Assembly: GCA_029261455.1 (NCBI GenBank)
Contig: JAJDBH010000168.1
Location: 1-42,798 of the forward strand
Direction of reading: 5' to 3'
DNA: 42,798 bases
DNA from: Nitrospinaceae bacterium
GTDB lineage: Bacteria; Nitrospinota; Nitrospinia; Nitrospinales; VA-1
Program-made: the position numbers and the translations under genes
The notes under the pieces: model-generated
Databases searched by the model: none
The model's input: only the letters and a program-made list of their open reading frames with translations
What the model was told of the DNA's origin: nothing
Part shown: positions 41,779 to 42,798 of the stretch, in pieces
Numbering within the stretch: the first letter of the stretch is position 1
Layout of the letters: every line of letters starts with the position of its first letter

Positions 41779-42798
41779 CTACCCCGCGAAGGTGGGCATC
41801 GTTGCCAGTTTTTTCCATTTATTGAAGTAGTAGCGGATTCTGCCGTCTTTGGTGGGGTAGATTTTTTCGTATTTCTTTTCCCCGCCCTCTTCTGTCTCCA
41901 CAATCACTATTTTCTTATCAAGCAGTTGGGTGGATTTCGCCACGTAGAGGAATGTGTAGGGCTGGTCTCTTGCGATCATGCGGTGCAGCTCACGCGCCAT
42001 GCTGATTTGTTTCTCCCGGTCATATTCCCGGCGGATTCTTGTTATCAGCCGGTCTGCCTCCGCATTTTTATAGCCAACAAAGTTTAACTGCTGGGGCCCT
42101 GCCTGACTTGAGTGCCAGAGCTGGTACAGGTCCGGGTCGATGCCCATGCTCCAACCCAGTACCAGCGCATCGTATTTGAGGGTGTTGACGAAATCTTTGA
42201 GGAACACAGCCCACTCGAACAGTTGCGTGTTGCATTTGATGCCGATTTTGCGCCAGCTCTCCTGCACGATGGTGAGAATGTTTTTGCGCACTGGGTTGCC
42301 GCTATTGGTGATGAGGTTGAACTCGAAGATCTTGCCGTCTTTCTCCAGCCAGCCATCGGCATTCTTCTTCCAGCCTTTTGCGTTTAACATTACCAGTGCG
42401 CCTTCAGGGTCGTAAGGCAAGGGTTTGACTTCTGGGTCGTACCAGTCGGTGATTTTCGGGTAGGGCCCTGTCACCCTCTCCCCTTCCCCATAAAGAATGT
42501 ATTGAATGATCGGGTCAATATCGATCGCCATGCCGAGGGCCACGCGCACATCTCTATCCGCAAACAATGGATTGCGCAGGTTATAGCCTATATAAGAATA
42601 GAAATAGCCGAGGCTGGAAAAACTCTGGTATTTATCGTCAGTGGAAAACCGTGCCACCTGATGCGGTTGCACGGCATAGTTATCCACCGCCCCGGCATAG
42701 AACTCCATCTCCTGAGTCAGCGTGTCGGGAATGATGCGCATGACATATTCTTCATATTCGGGTGCGCCCTCCCAATACTTATCGTTGCGGACAAGACG
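41779..42798 (-). CDS. ABC peptide-importer substrate-binding protein, partial (5' end outside)
   Basis: The frame is open to the window edge: reading from 42798 gives RLVRNDKYWEGAPEYEEYV, then a further 320 residues to the stop at 41779. This is the C-terminal two thirds of a family 5 (DppA/OppA-type) extracellular solute-binding protein, with FADRDVRVALGMAIDI, YDPEGALVMLNAKGW, WRKIGIKCNTQLFEW and YKNAEADRLITRIR. It captures peptides or similar solutes in the periplasm for an ABC importer. The signal peptide and permease genes would lie beyond the window. Its GC content looks higher than that of the neighbouring restriction cassette. Confidence 0.9.
   Translation of the reverse strand, partial: RLVRNDKYWEGAPEYEEYVMRIIPDTLTQEMEFYAGAVDNYAVQPHQVARFSTDDKYQSFSSLGYFYSYIGYNLRNPLFADRDVRVALGMAIDIDPIIQYILYGEGERVTGPYPKITDWYDPEVKPLPYDPEGALVMLNAKGWKKNADGWLEKDGKIFEFNLITNSGNPVRKNILTIVQESWRKIGIKCNTQLFEWAVFLKDFVNTLKYDALVLGWSMGIDPDLYQLWHSSQAGPQQLNFVGYKNAEADRLITRIRREYDREKQISMARELHRMIARDQPYTFLYVAKSTQLLDKKIVIVETEEGGEKKYEKIYPTKDGRIRYYFNKWKKLATMPTFAG

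Noticed and set aside
1-42798. tRNA, rRNA, CRISPR array, insertion sequence or prophage genes
   Set aside because: Reading both strands, I saw no cloverleaf with a T-loop, no regularly spaced direct repeats, no transposase or integrase domain and no phage structural genes.

Overview
The window reads as chromosomal DNA of a Gram-negative bacterium of modest GC content. Outer-membrane and periplasmic signatures are present: a POTRA-domain protein, lipoprotein and signal peptides, an OmpA/MotB peptidoglycan-binding domain, SPOR repeats and bactofilin. The gene mix (class I adenylate cyclase beside motor genes, a PCP_red-chlorite dismutase fusion, many TPR, pentapeptide and propeller proteins) would fit a Nitrospinota-like or deltaproteobacterial-like marine lineage. 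That placement is inference from gene content; there is no rRNA or other marker here to settle it.

Layout. 1-6.4 kb: a YdeP/FdhF-type molybdoenzyme with a POTRA-domain protein, an XRE regulator, an orphan PhoB-like response regulator, an alpha/beta hydrolase and an AmpG-like permease. 6.5-12.2 kb: a motB - class I adenylate cyclase - motA - pentapeptide gene run behind one good sigma70-like promoter. 12.2-16.9 kb: a sulfatase-modifying-factor-like lipoprotein and a Reg_prop propeller protein whose start codons overlap head to head, then a soluble chemoreceptor with three near-identical PAS domains. 17-25.5 kb: small hypothetical genes, alr, pyrD, a SPOR protein, a CaCA antiporter, a bactofilin-TPR fusion and RNase PH. 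25.9-27.2 kb: a secreted protein gene broken by an in-frame UAG. 27.4-32.2 kb: housekeeping genes nth, ilvN-ilvC-psd-pssA and accD. 32.2-35.9 kb: a DsbA-like thiol oxidoreductase, the PCP_red-Cld protein, rocD, a DUF6868 membrane protein and a degenerate second rocD tail. 36-41.8 kb: an accessory stretch with small XRE regulators, TPR, CBS and tiny membrane proteins, and a controller-protein/EVE-HNH restriction cassette with a recognisable operator. 41.8 kb to the end: a partial peptide-binding protein of an ABC importer.

Two units stand out. The first is the stator-cyclase operon: MotB carries about 280 residues of cytoplasmic coiled coil before its membrane segment, MotA is compact, and a class I adenylate cyclase lies between them, suggesting a link between ion-driven motor units and cAMP. 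The second is the EVE-HNH cassette: a 69-residue controller protein overlaps the nuclease gene by 4 bases, and a GACT/AGTC operator sits on an apparently leaderless promoter, but no methyltransferase gene is nearby. I saw no tRNA, rRNA, CRISPR array or insertion sequence. Gene borders are tight: four tail-to-tail pairs overlap or lie within 8 bases of each other.
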